Shown here: piece by piece, positions 30,256 through 37,159 of the stretch | Numbering within the stretch: position 1 is the first letter of the stretch | Layout of the letters: each line of letters opens with the position of its first letter | From: Nocardioides pelophilus | GTDB taxonomy: Bacteria; Actinomycetota; Actinomycetes; Propionibacteriales; Nocardioidaceae | Reading direction: 5' to 3' | Length of the DNA: 44,858 nucleotides | Assembly (NCBI RefSeq): GCF_014180685.1 | Contig: NZ_JACEHF010000016.1 | Location: 1 to 44,858, forward strand | The notes under the pieces: model-generated | Told to the model about the DNA's origin: nothing | Seen by the model: the letters and a program-made list of their open reading frames with translations, nothing else | Databases searched by the model: none | Translations under genes and position numbers: made by a program

Positions 30256-30877
30256 AGAGACCCCTCTCGTAGCTCGCGCCGTAGTACTCGTCGAGCTCGG
30301 CGATGCTCTGGTCCGGCTTCTCCAGCTGGTGGGAGAGGACCGCCCGGCGGGGGACGATGCCATCGGGGTCCCAGGTCTGGGGATCCCACAGCTTCGACCG
30401 CAGGAACGCCTTCGCGCAGTGGAAGAAGATGGTGTCGATGTCGACGACCACCGCGAGCAGCGGGCGGTGTCCCTTGACGACCATCGCGTCGAAGAACGGC
30501 GCCTCGCTGACCAGCCGCGCCCGGCCGTTGATGCGGAGGGTGTCGCCACGACCCGGGATCAGGAAGTTCAGGCCGACCCGCGGATTGGCGAGGATGTTGC
30601 GGTAGCCGTCGGCCCGCCGGTTGCCGGGCCGCTCGGCGATCGCGATCGTCGTGGCGTCGACGACGTGGGCCAGCATCCCGGCCGGGTCGCCCTTCGGCGA
30701 GACGTCGAGGTTGCCGTCGGCGTCAGCGGTCGCGACGAAGCAGAACGGGGAGGCCGCCAGCCAGTCGCGGTCGACGTCGGTCAGCTCGGACCGCTCCTTG
30801 GCCACCGCCGCCGCCGCGGGCTCGCCGAGCAGCGCGCTCAGCTCGTCGGCGGTGGTGATCTCGGTCCAGGCGGTCAC
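30242..30877 (-). CDS. FMN-dependent PPOX-type flavoprotein (MSMEG_1061-like)
   Basis: 211 aa from GTG 30877, leaderless. A split-barrel flavoprotein: FCFVATADADGNLDVSPKGD, ERPGNRRADGYRNILANPRVGLNFLIPGRGDTLRINGRA, then HCAKAFLRSKLW. Extended N- and C-terminal helices match the MSMEG_1061-type group (by recognition). It probably binds FMN; the substrate is unknown. Its stop overlaps the dapF start by 14 nt, and a 221-nt palindromic element ends 8 nt upstream of its -10. Confidence 0.88.
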   Translation of the reverse strand: MTAWTEITTADELSALLGEPAAAAVAKERSELTDVDRDWLAASPFCFVATADADGNLDVSPKGDPAGMLAHVVDATTIAIAERPGNRRADGYRNILANPRVGLNFLIPGRGDTLRINGRARLVSEAPFFDAMVVKGHRPLLAVVVDIDTIFFHCAKAFLRSKLWDPQTWDPDGIVPRRAVLSHQLEKPDQSIAELDEYYGASYERGLYEQR

Positions 30878-30883
30878 TGCTCA

Positions 30884-30889
30884 AGGGTA
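30884..30889 (-). promoter_or_regulatory. Leaderless -10 TACCCT of the PPOX-dapF unit
   Basis: Minus strand TACCCT (30889-30884) ends 6 nt before GTG 30877. The string TACCCTTGAGC is identical to that in the miaB promoter at 38689. Confidence 0.6.
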
Positions 30890-30897
30890 GAGGGTGG

Positions 30898-31118
30898 CCT
30901 TGGTTTCGAGGCTCCTCGCTGCGCTCGTCGCACCTCAACCAGCGGCGGCACACCGACGGTTCGCATGGACCCCGCCGCTGGTTGAGGTGCGAGCGCAAGC
31001 ACAGCCCGCCGCTGGTTGAGGTGCGAGCGCAAGCACAGCCCGCCGCTGGTTGAGGTGCGAGCGCACCGCAGCCCCGCCGCTGGTTGAGGTGCGAGCGCAG
31101 CGAGCCTCGAAACCAAGG
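30898..31118. repeat. 221-nt composite palindromic element, family A, inverted ends
   Basis: It starts CCTTGGTTTCGAGGCTC (30898) and ends with the reverse complement GAGCCTCGAAACCAAGG (31118). The left part is one unit; the right part is four units in the opposite orientation (each starting CCGCTGGTTGAGGTGCGAGC), two of them followed by GCAAGCACAGCC. The element lies between the DHFR-like stop (31122) and the PPOX promoter. Confidence 0.93.
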
Positions 31119-31121
31119 CAC

Positions 31122-31676
31122 TCAGGCGCGGTCCTCGGTCAGGGGACCGACGAAGCGGTAGCGGGCGGCGATGAACGCCTTGTTCTGCGTCGCCTCGACC
31201 AGCTCGAGGTCGAGGCGGCGCGGCAGGATCGGGCGGCCGGCGCCGAGGGTGACGGGCGCGATGTAGGTGACCACCTCGTCGAGCAGGCCCGCGTCGGCGA
31301 ACTGGCCGACCAGGTCTCCCCCGCCGACCACCCACAGGTCCGTGCCACCCGCGGCGGCCACCATGGCGTCGTACACCTCCTGGACGCTTCCGGTCGCGAA
31401 CCGCACGTCCGCTCCTTCGACGGACGGCAGCGGCAGGTCCCGGTGGGTCATCACCCAGGCGGGCATCGGGTAGAACCACTTGTCGGGCTCGTGGTTCAGG
31501 ATCCACTCGTACGTCGTGGAGCCCATCACGATCGCTCCGATGTCCTTGATGAACTCCTCGTAGTTGAGCGGGCCCTGCTCGTCCTGGTCCTGCCGGAACA
31601 GCCAGTCGAGCGAGTCGTCGGGATCGGCGATGTAGCCGTCGAGCGTGGTCGCCGTGTAGTAGGTCAGCTTTGTCAT
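31122..31676 (-). CDS. Dihydrofolate reductase-like (RibD C-terminal fold) protein
   Basis: 184 aa from ATG 31676, overlapping the upstream AraC-DinB gene by ATGA, so translation is coupled. MTKLTYYTATTLDGYIADPDDSLDW, GAIVMGSTTYEW, WVVGGGDLVGQFADAGLLDE and TLGAGRPILPRR are the landmarks of the dihydrofolate-reductase-like family that shares the RibD reductase fold. It probably binds NADPH; the substrate is unknown and it is not the housekeeping FolA. The stop lies 4 nt from the composite repeat. Confidence 0.9.
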   Translation of the reverse strand: MTKLTYYTATTLDGYIADPDDSLDWLFRQDQDEQGPLNYEEFIKDIGAIVMGSTTYEWILNHEPDKWFYPMPAWVMTHRDLPLPSVEGADVRFATGSVQEVYDAMVAAAGGTDLWVVGGGDLVGQFADAGLLDEVVTYIAPVTLGAGRPILPRRLDLELVEATQNKAFIAARYRFVGPLTEDRA

Positions 31677-32602
31677 GCCCCTGCCCCCGCGTCCTCGCCG
31701 CGCTTGGCGCGCAGCCAACTGATCGGGTCGCCGTCGCCAAACAATGCAGGGTCGACGCCGGCGCCGCGCAGCATCTGCCGCACCAGCTGGCGCCGGTGGG
31801 ACGCGAAGGTCAGCACGTGGGCGACGACGCTCCCCATCTGGAAGCTCTCGGGCGGGTCGCAGAGCGCGTCGATCAAGCGGTCGTCCCAGGCTCCGCGGCT
31901 CTCGGTGTCGCGGACGAAGCCCAGCCAGCGCGCGGCGACCGCGTCGTGCCGCTCGAGCAGGGTGGCGGGGTCGTCGCCCCGGTCCTGCGGGAAGTCGGTG
32001 CCCTCGATCGCCGCGAGCCACACCTCCTTGGTGAACACCTGGTGCTCGAGGACGTTGACGATGGAGGAGTCCTCGCCGTCCCAGCGGAGCACCGTGTGGG
32101 CGGGGAACCGCTCCTTGCGGTACTCCTCGTCCGGCAGGCCCTTGGCGATCTCGAGCAGTCGGCGGGTGTCGTCGAGGTCGTGCCCGACGAGCTGTTCGGT
32201 CAGTGGGTTCATCGGCTGCTCCGTGGTGTGCACCCACAGCGACATGGGCGGATGGAAGTGGATGCCGTTCCTCGCCGGCAGCCAGTGAGTGGTCGCGGGC
32301 GAGCTCGGGGGGCGGCCGAACGCGCGGGTGAAGGCGCGGCTGAAGCCCTCGACGGACCCGTAGCCCGCCGCCCACGCCGCGTCGGTGACGCTCGTCCCCT
32401 GCTGGATCTGCCACGCCGCCCGCTCGAGCATCACCCGCCGCCGCATCGCGACCGGCGCCTCGTAGGCGTTGCGGGAGAGCAGCCGGTTGAAGTGGTACGG
32501 CGACGCGTAGGCGCCGCCCGCCATCTCGTCGAGCGTGTGGTGGTCCTCGTCGAGCACGGCGTCGAGCAGCTCGCGCAGTCGGTCGCGCGGAGTGTCGGCC
32601 AT
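31673..32602 (-). CDS. AraC-type HTH fused to a DinB-like domain
   Basis: 309 aa from ATG 32602. Residues ~1-105 are an AraC helix-turn-helix pair (YASPYHFNRLLSRN and GTSVTDAAWAAGYGSVEGFSRAFTRAFGRPP). Residues ~120-290 look like a DinB/YfiT-type four-helix domain (ERFPAHTVLRWDGEDSSIVNVLEH, FASHRRQLVRQMLR), whose histidines could bind metal. It is coupled to the DHFR-like gene. The pair may sense and detoxify a small molecule (inference). Confidence 0.88.
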   Translation of the reverse strand: MADTPRDRLRELLDAVLDEDHHTLDEMAGGAYASPYHFNRLLSRNAYEAPVAMRRRVMLERAAWQIQQGTSVTDAAWAAGYGSVEGFSRAFTRAFGRPPSSPATTHWLPARNGIHFHPPMSLWVHTTEQPMNPLTEQLVGHDLDDTRRLLEIAKGLPDEEYRKERFPAHTVLRWDGEDSSIVNVLEHQVFTKEVWLAAIEGTDFPQDRGDDPATLLERHDAVAARWLGFVRDTESRGAWDDRLIDALCDPPESFQMGSVVAHVLTFASHRRQLVRQMLRGAGVDPALFGDGDPISWLRAKRGEDAGAGA

Positions 32603-32656
32603 GCAGACAGTCTCACCCGGGATCGCCGGTCGGCGCCTGACCGTTCTTGCTCCGCT

Positions 32657-32749
32657 CCGTTGGTCGAGGAGGTTGCGCAGCAGCCGTCACGAGACCTGCG
32701 GCGGAAACGGGTCTCGTGACGCTCGCCAGAGCGAGCTCCTCGACCTACG
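32657..32749. repeat. Facing pair of family-B repeats; one supplies the miaA stop
   Basis: Copy 1 (32657-32696, minus orientation) has CCGTTGGTCGAGGAGG and ends GAGACC. Copy 2 (32710-32749, plus) starts GGTCTCGTGACGCTCGC and has inner stem GCTCGC-CAGA-GCGAGC, a paired change from GGTCGC/GCGACC. In copy 2, CTCGACC is followed by TACGAG; on the minus strand this gives the miaA stop TAG (32747-32745). Confidence 0.9.
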
Positions 32750-33686
32750 AGCTCCCGACCGAAGCAATCGCGGCAAGGGCCTGGTCGACGCGGTCGGGGG
32801 CGTCGTGCTCGATCCAGGTGATCCGGGGGTCGTCCTTCCACCAGGCCAGCTGGCGGCGGGCGAACTGGCGGGTGGCGATCACGGTGCGCTCGCGGGCCTC
32901 GTCGAGGGTCAGCTCGCCGGCCAGGTGCGCGATCACCTGCTGGTAGCCGATCGCCCGCGACGCCGTACGGCCCTCGGCGAGACCGTCGTCGAGCAGCCGG
33001 CGCACCTCGTCGACCAGGCCCGCCTCGAACATCTCGGCGACCCGCTGCTCCACCCGTTGCTCGAGCAGCTCGCGGTCGATCCGGATGCCGATCTGGACCG
33101 TGGCGGGATCGACGTACTCCTGCTGCGGGAGGGTCGCCGAGAACGGCCGGCCGGTGAGCTCGATGACCTCCAGCGCCCGCACGATCCGGCGGCCGTTGTC
33201 GGGCAGGATCCGGGCCGCGGCGTCGGGGTCGCGCTCGGCGAGGAGGGTGTGCAGCGCCGGCGCACCGCGGACGGCGAGCTCGGCCTCCCACCGGGCGCGC
33301 AGCTCCGGGTCGGTGCCCGGGAACTCGAAGCGGTCGAGCACGGCCCGGGTGTAGAGCGCCGAGCCGCCGACCAGCACCGGCGACTTCCCGGCGGCACGCA
33401 GCGCCGCCATCACCTCCCGGGCCCAGCCCTGGAACTCCGCCACCGTCGCCGGGTCGCGCACCGACAGCACGTCGAGCAGGTGGTGCGGGATCCCGCGGCG
33501 CTCAGCGATCGGCAGCTTCGCCGTACCGATGTCCATGCCGCGGTAGAGCTGCATCGCGTCGGTGTTGACGATCTCGCCGTGCAGCCGCTCCGCGAGATCG
33601 AGCGACAGGCCGGTCTTGCCGGCTGCGGTCGGCCCGACGATCGCGACGATCGGGGTCACCGACCGGGGGGCGCCGCGCTCGTCCAT
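32745..33686 (-). CDS. miaA: tRNA dimethylallyltransferase
   Basis: 313 aa from ATG 33686. P-loop GPTAAGKTGLS, then NTDAMQLYRGMDIGTAKLP (the family's D-S-x-Q-x-Y-x-G motif with Thr for Ser position shifted), GIPHHLLDV, LVGGSALYTRAVLD, and the C-terminal RQFARRQLAWW. It adds the isopentenyl group to A37 of tRNAs, which MiaB (37160-38674) then methylthiolates. The stop codon is provided by a repeat copy, so the native C-terminus may have been altered. Its promoter overlaps that of a divergent antitoxin-like gene. Confidence 0.96.
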   Translation of the reverse strand: MDERGAPRSVTPIVAIVGPTAAGKTGLSLDLAERLHGEIVNTDAMQLYRGMDIGTAKLPIAERRGIPHHLLDVLSVRDPATVAEFQGWAREVMAALRAAGKSPVLVGGSALYTRAVLDRFEFPGTDPELRARWEAELAVRGAPALHTLLAERDPDAAARILPDNGRRIVRALEVIELTGRPFSATLPQQEYVDPATVQIGIRIDRELLEQRVEQRVAEMFEAGLVDEVRRLLDDGLAEGRTASRAIGYQQVIAHLAGELTLDEARERTVIATRQFARRQLAWWKDDPRITWIEHDAPDRVDQALAAIASVGSS

Positions 33687-33698
33687 GGGCGCAGTCTG

Positions 33699-33716
33699 CC
33701 AACCGGTATAGGTTGG
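33699..33716. promoter_or_regulatory. Overlapping divergent -10 boxes inside a palindrome
   Basis: CCAACC-GGTATA-GGTTGG is a perfect 6-bp inverted repeat. It contains TATAGG (33707-33712) for the + gene at 33765 and TATACC (minus, 33710-33705) for miaA, so the two promoters share one melting region. Confidence 0.5.
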
Positions 33717-33764
33717 ATCGGACGCGCCCCACCGCGGGGCCGGCCATCCAGCAAGGGGTTTCTC

Positions 33765-33968
33765 GTGGGCTTCTTCGACAGCGTGAAGAGCAAGGTGACC
33801 AAGGCGGTCGACAGCTCGGGCGACAAGATCGGCGACGGCCTCGACAAGGCCGCCGACCTCGTCGACGACAAGACCGGCGGCAAGCACAGCGACCAGATCG
33901 ACAAGGGTGCCGACAAGGCCAAGGACGTCCTCGACGGGCTCGACGGCAAGAACGACGACATCCGCTGA
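33765..33968 (+). CDS. MT0933-like antitoxin-family protein
   Basis: 67 aa from GTG 33765, with AAGGGG upstream; the long open frame before it is antisense to miaA. The sequence GFFDSVKSKVTKAVDSSGDKIGDGLDKAADLVDDKTGGKHSDQIDKG (in part) is lysine/aspartate-rich and helical, the hallmark of the family named after mycobacterial MT0933 (Rv0909). The partner toxin in mycobacteria is an adjacent SRPBCC-type protein; none lies next door, so this is an orphan or acts alone. It is 64 nt before the Nudix gene. Confidence 0.85.
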   Translation: MGFFDSVKSKVTKAVDSSGDKIGDGLDKAADLVDDKTGGKHSDQIDKGADKAKDVLDGLDGKNDDIR

Positions 33969-34032
33969 GGTCGCGCCCCGCTCCGGACCAACCCGCCAGC
34001 TCACGGACGAACCGACGAAAGGCCCACCTCCC

Positions 34033-34524
34033 TTGACCGTGCAGGACCCCGAGACCGGCGCCGAGCGCTTCGTGGTGGTCCCGGCGTCGTACGTCTTCTT
34101 CCTGCGGTCGGACGGTGCGGCCGGCACGGAGGTGCTGCTGCAGCTGCGCCGCGGCACGGGCTACATGGACGACCACTGGGCAGCGGCCGCCGCCGGCCAC
34201 GTCGAGCGGGGCGAGAGCGCCGCGGCTGCGGCGGCGCGCGAGGCGGCCGAGGAGGTCGACCTCACCGACGTCGAGCTGGAGTTCCTGACCTCGATGCAGC
34301 GCACCGCCCACGACCTGCCGATCGACGAGCGGATCGACTTCTTCTTCGCCGCGCGCTCGTGGAGCGGGGAGCCGCGCATCGTCGAGCCCGCCAAGTGCGC
34401 CGACCTGCGCTGGTTCCCGCTCGACGCCCTGCCCGACCCGGTGGTGCCGCACGAGCTCACCGTGCTCGAGGCGCTGCGGGAGGGCGTCGTACCGCCGCTG
34501 ACGCAGTTCGGGTTCGATCGCTAG
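34033..34524 (+). CDS. Nudix hydrolase
   Basis: 163 aa from TTG 34033, chosen because GAAAGG sits about 10 nt upstream; GTG 34039 is an alternative. The Nudix box reads GHVERGESAAAAAAREAAEEVDL, with G-x5-E-x7-R-E-x2-E-E intact and Asp in place of the last Gly. The rest gives the usual beta-alpha-beta fold ending DLRWFPLDALPDPVVPHE. It cleaves a nucleoside-diphosphate-linked substrate that cannot be named. The stop overlaps the convergent phosphotransferase gene stop by 4 nt. Confidence 0.9.
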   Translation: MTVQDPETGAERFVVVPASYVFFLRSDGAAGTEVLLQLRRGTGYMDDHWAAAAAGHVERGESAAAAAAREAAEEVDLTDVELEFLTSMQRTAHDLPIDERIDFFFAARSWSGEPRIVEPAKCADLRWFPLDALPDPVVPHELTVLEALREGVVPPLTQFGFDR

Positions 34525-35444
34525 CGGCTGAGCGGCCCTGGTGCGTCCGACGTGGCGTGCCAGTCGTTGTCGCGGACGATCGCGCGCAGCTGGGCCTCGG
34601 CCCGGGTGGCGACCGGGTTGGAGCCGCTGCGGACGGCGAGATCGACGAGTGCGGCGAGGTCGGCGCAGCGGGCGAGGTCGGTCGCCTCGGCGGCGGCGGT
34701 GCCGAAGCGGGACGTCCAGGACGCGAGCACCCCGGCCTGGTAGGCGGGCTCGCGGTCGAAGCGGAGCAGGTTGCCGAGGTCGGTGAAGGGGTGGCCGCTG
34801 TGCGCGAACTCCCAGTCGAGCACGCCGGTGACTGCCAAGGTGTCCGGGTCGAGGAGCAGGTTCTTCGGGTTGAGGTCGGAGTGCACGAGGCTGGTGCGGT
34901 CGACGGAGTCGAGCCGGGCCTGCGCGCGCCCGGCGATCGTCGTGAGCCGGTCGAGGTCGCCCGCCGACCAGTCCTGACGCTCGAGGCCGGCCCGGTTCCG
35001 TTCGACCCAGCCCGGGAGGTCGATCTCGAACGGTTCGATGGTCAGCTCGCCGTCGGCGAACCTGCCGCCCCGCAGCGTCGGCATCCCCGCCAGTACGGTG
35101 GCGACCTCTCCCACGCCTTCACCGAGCCGGCGCAGCCCTGCGTCGTCGAGCGTCGGCAGCAGCAGGTCTCCCCGCGTGCCCGGCAGCAGCTCGGTGACGA
35201 GGAGCGCCGGTGTGCCCGCGTCGGGGTCGGCTCGTCGTACCTCCCGGACCTGCGGCACCGGGAGCAGCCCGCGCACCAGCCGCAGCAGCGACGCGGCGAT
35301 CTCGGCCGCGTGCGCGGGGTGCCGCGGGTCCGCGTAGATGCGTACGACGGTCCGCTCCCCGCCCGCCTCGGCCAGGAACGTCTCACCGGACCAGCCGCCG
35401 TCCAGCGGCGTCAGCGACGCGCCGGCGGCGAGGAAAGGGTCCAT
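34521..35444 (-). CDS. Aminoglycoside-phosphotransferase-family kinase
   Basis: 307 aa from ATG 35444. Kinase-like fold: GGWSGETFLAEAGGERTVVRIY (nucleotide loop and Lys/Arg position), LVTELLPG hinge, the catalytic loop HSDLNPKNLLLD and the metal motif LDWEFA. Such APH/ChoK-like proteins phosphorylate small hydroxyl compounds; true antibiotic resistance is not implied. The start overlaps the peptidase gene stop (TGATG), so it is the second gene of a coupled pair. Confidence 0.9.
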   Translation of the reverse strand: MDPFLAAGASLTPLDGGWSGETFLAEAGGERTVVRIYADPRHPAHAAEIAASLLRLVRGLLPVPQVREVRRADPDAGTPALLVTELLPGTRGDLLLPTLDDAGLRRLGEGVGEVATVLAGMPTLRGGRFADGELTIEPFEIDLPGWVERNRAGLERQDWSAGDLDRLTTIAGRAQARLDSVDRTSLVHSDLNPKNLLLDPDTLAVTGVLDWEFAHSGHPFTDLGNLLRFDREPAYQAGVLASWTSRFGTAAAEATDLARCADLAALVDLAVRSGSNPVATRAEAQLRAIVRDNDWHATSDAPGPLSR

Positions 35445-36172
35445 CAGCCGAGGAGCCGGGTCTCGAGGCGGGTCTCGACCGCCCCGTCCGGGCCACGCTC
35501 GACGAGGTAGGCGGCCTTGCCCTTCCGCTCGGTCAGCGCCTCCACGAACTCGGTGCCGCGGTAGTGCACCCCGACCCCGTCGTCGGTCGCGTAGCCGGCG
35601 GGGAGGGTGCCGTCGGCGATCAGCGACTGGAAGAGCGGCCGCCGCTGCTCCTCAGAGTCGTAGTGGACGCCGTTGGAGAAGGGCACCAGCGCGAGCCCGT
35701 TGGTGATCGGTCGCAGGTCCGGGCCGAACGAGTCGGTCGTGCCGCCGACGTGCCAGCAGATCGACCCGGCCGAAACTCCGGTCAGCACGACACCGGCCTC
35801 CCACGCCTCGCGCATCAGGTCGTCCACCCCGTGCAGCTGCCACATCGCGAGCAGGCCGGCGACGCTGCCGCCCCACACCCAGATCACGTCCTGGCCGAGC
35901 AGGAGCTCGCGCATGTCGTCGACGTTGGGCATCGTGAAGAGCTGCAGGTGGGTGCCGTGGAAGCCGGCCTCCTGCGCCATGTCGTAGAAGTCGCGCACCA
36001 CCTGCGGGTTGTCGCCGCAGGCGGTGGCGAGGAAGCACACCCGCGGCGCCCGGCCGGACACGCCCGACAGCTCGACCGCGTAGTCGGTCAGCGGTCCGAC
36101 CGACCACCGGATCCGGTCGCTGGGCACGGCGCCACCGGAGGTGGCCAGGATCGTGGGAGCGTCAGCAGGCAC
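35444..36172 (-). CDS. Peptidase E-like (family S51) protein
   Basis: 242 aa from GTG 36172; the open extension upstream runs into the tandem repeats and was rejected. It has CFLATACGDNP, VIWVWGGSVAGLLAMW, the nucleophile elbow TGVSAGSICWH with the catalytic Ser, and PFSNGVHYDSEEQRRP. Family S51 includes aspartyl dipeptidase and cyanophycinase, which cleave Asp-containing peptides. The pairing with the phosphotransferase is conserved in no pathway known to me. Cytoplasmic. Confidence 0.9.
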   Translation of the reverse strand: MPADAPTILATSGGAVPSDRIRWSVGPLTDYAVELSGVSGRAPRVCFLATACGDNPQVVRDFYDMAQEAGFHGTHLQLFTMPNVDDMRELLLGQDVIWVWGGSVAGLLAMWQLHGVDDLMREAWEAGVVLTGVSAGSICWHVGGTTDSFGPDLRPITNGLALVPFSNGVHYDSEEQRRPLFQSLIADGTLPAGYATDDGVGVHYRGTEFVEALTERKGKAAYLVERGPDGAVETRLETRLLG

Positions 36173-36215
36173 CTGTCGATCCTGCCACCCGGGGGCCGCG
36201 CAGCGCTCCTGCATG

Positions 36216-36390
36216 CTGTCAAGCAGGGCAGCGTGCCTGCTTGACGTCCTGCAGGCTGCTGCCGCCTGGCGGACCCTGCGTGCTGTCAAGCAGGACACCT
36301 TGGCTGCTTGACGTCCTGCAGGCTGCCGCCTGGGCGGGGCCCCTGCGCGCTGTCAAGCAGGACACCCTGGCTGCTTGACGTCCTGCAAGG
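36216..36390. repeat. Tandem hairpin repeat, 67-nt period, three units
   Basis: CTGTCAAGCAGG begins units at 36216, 36283 and 36350. In each unit, GTCAAGCAG pairs with CTGCTTGAC (9 bp) about 10 nt later, followed by GTCCTGCA, which can alternatively pair with GCAGGAC in the left arm of units 2 and 3. It fills most of the 275-nt gap between the peptidase start and the TetR stop. Confidence 0.88.
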
Positions 36391-36447
36391 TGCGGATCCG
36401 AGAACCCCACGGCCGCCGCCTCGCCGTCCTCGCCGCCCTCGTCCAGC

Positions 36448-37053
36448 TCACTGCTGCTCGATCCCGGTGGTCGAGACGCGGATCGCTTCCAGGCGTCGGC
36501 TGAGCAGCCGGTGGGCGTCGTCGAACGACGATCGCGGCACCGAGAGGATCAGGTCCGCGCGGAGTCCGTCCGCCAGCGCGCCCAGCTCGAGCACGTCCTG
36601 ATCCGAGACGTCCGTGCCGAGCCAGCTCGTGGTCCGATCCCGCATCACCTCGCGCTCGAGCTCACGGGTCGCGACGATCGCGGCAGCGGGGTCCGGGTTC
36701 CCGCGCGCAAGCTCGCCGCGGGCGAGCTCGACCAGCGCCGCCCACACCCTGAGCCCGTGCACCTCCTCCGCCGAGCGCGGAAGCGCGGGCACCGGCGGGT
36801 CCTCGAGAAGTGCCGCCTGCACCCAGCCGGCCCATCGATCCGCGAAGGCCACCACCGTCAGCTGAAGGATCCGGCGCCGCGTCCCGCCCGAGGACCAGAG
36901 CCGCTCGCTCAGCGCCTGCCTCGTCACGCCCATCCACCGCGCCAGCGCGCTGACGTTCAGCGCATCCACGCTCCGATCGCGCAGGAGCGCGACCGCCCCG
37001 TCGGCGAGCATCTCGTCGAGGCGGGCGGAGTCTGGCCGGACGAAGGGAGACAC
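36448..37053 (-). CDS. TetR-like transcriptional regulator
   Basis: 201 aa from GTG 37053 (SPFVRPDSARLDEML). An N-terminal helix-turn-helix reads DRSVDALNVSALARWMGVTRQALSERLWSS, with a helical ligand domain following (VWAALVELARGELARG, SDQDVLELGALADGLRADLIL). The HTH is less standard than in typical TetR proteins, so the family call is moderate. It follows miaB in the same direction beyond a terminator-like hairpin. Its target is unknown. Confidence 0.8.
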   Translation of the reverse strand: MSPFVRPDSARLDEMLADGAVALLRDRSVDALNVSALARWMGVTRQALSERLWSSGGTRRRILQLTVVAFADRWAGWVQAALLEDPPVPALPRSAEEVHGLRVWAALVELARGELARGNPDPAAAIVATRELEREVMRDRTTSWLGTDVSDQDVLELGALADGLRADLILSVPRSSFDDAHRLLSRRLEAIRVSTTGIEQQ

Positions 37054-37138
37054 GACGACAGGTTGCCATCGCAGGCCGGCCTCCCCAGCTCTCCATCCAC
37101 AGCCCCCCGCCCAGCCCCGATCGACAGCACCGGGGCCG

Positions 37139-37153
37139 CCCCTTCGAAAGGGG
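37139..37153 (-). terminator. Short hairpin after miaB
   Basis: CCCCTT (37139-37144) pairs with AAGGGG (37148-37153) across CGA, 7 nt past the miaB stop on the minus strand. No T-run. Confidence 0.45.
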
Positions 37154-37159
37154 TCTGCG

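Noticed and set aside
33765-34032. Toxin partner for the MT0933-like antitoxin
   Set aside because: The neighbours are miaA and a Nudix hydrolase; no SRPBCC toxin-like gene is adjacent.
35444-36298. Longer peptidase E start at 36298
   Set aside because: The extra 42 residues are translated tandem repeats; GTG 36172 precedes the conserved fold.
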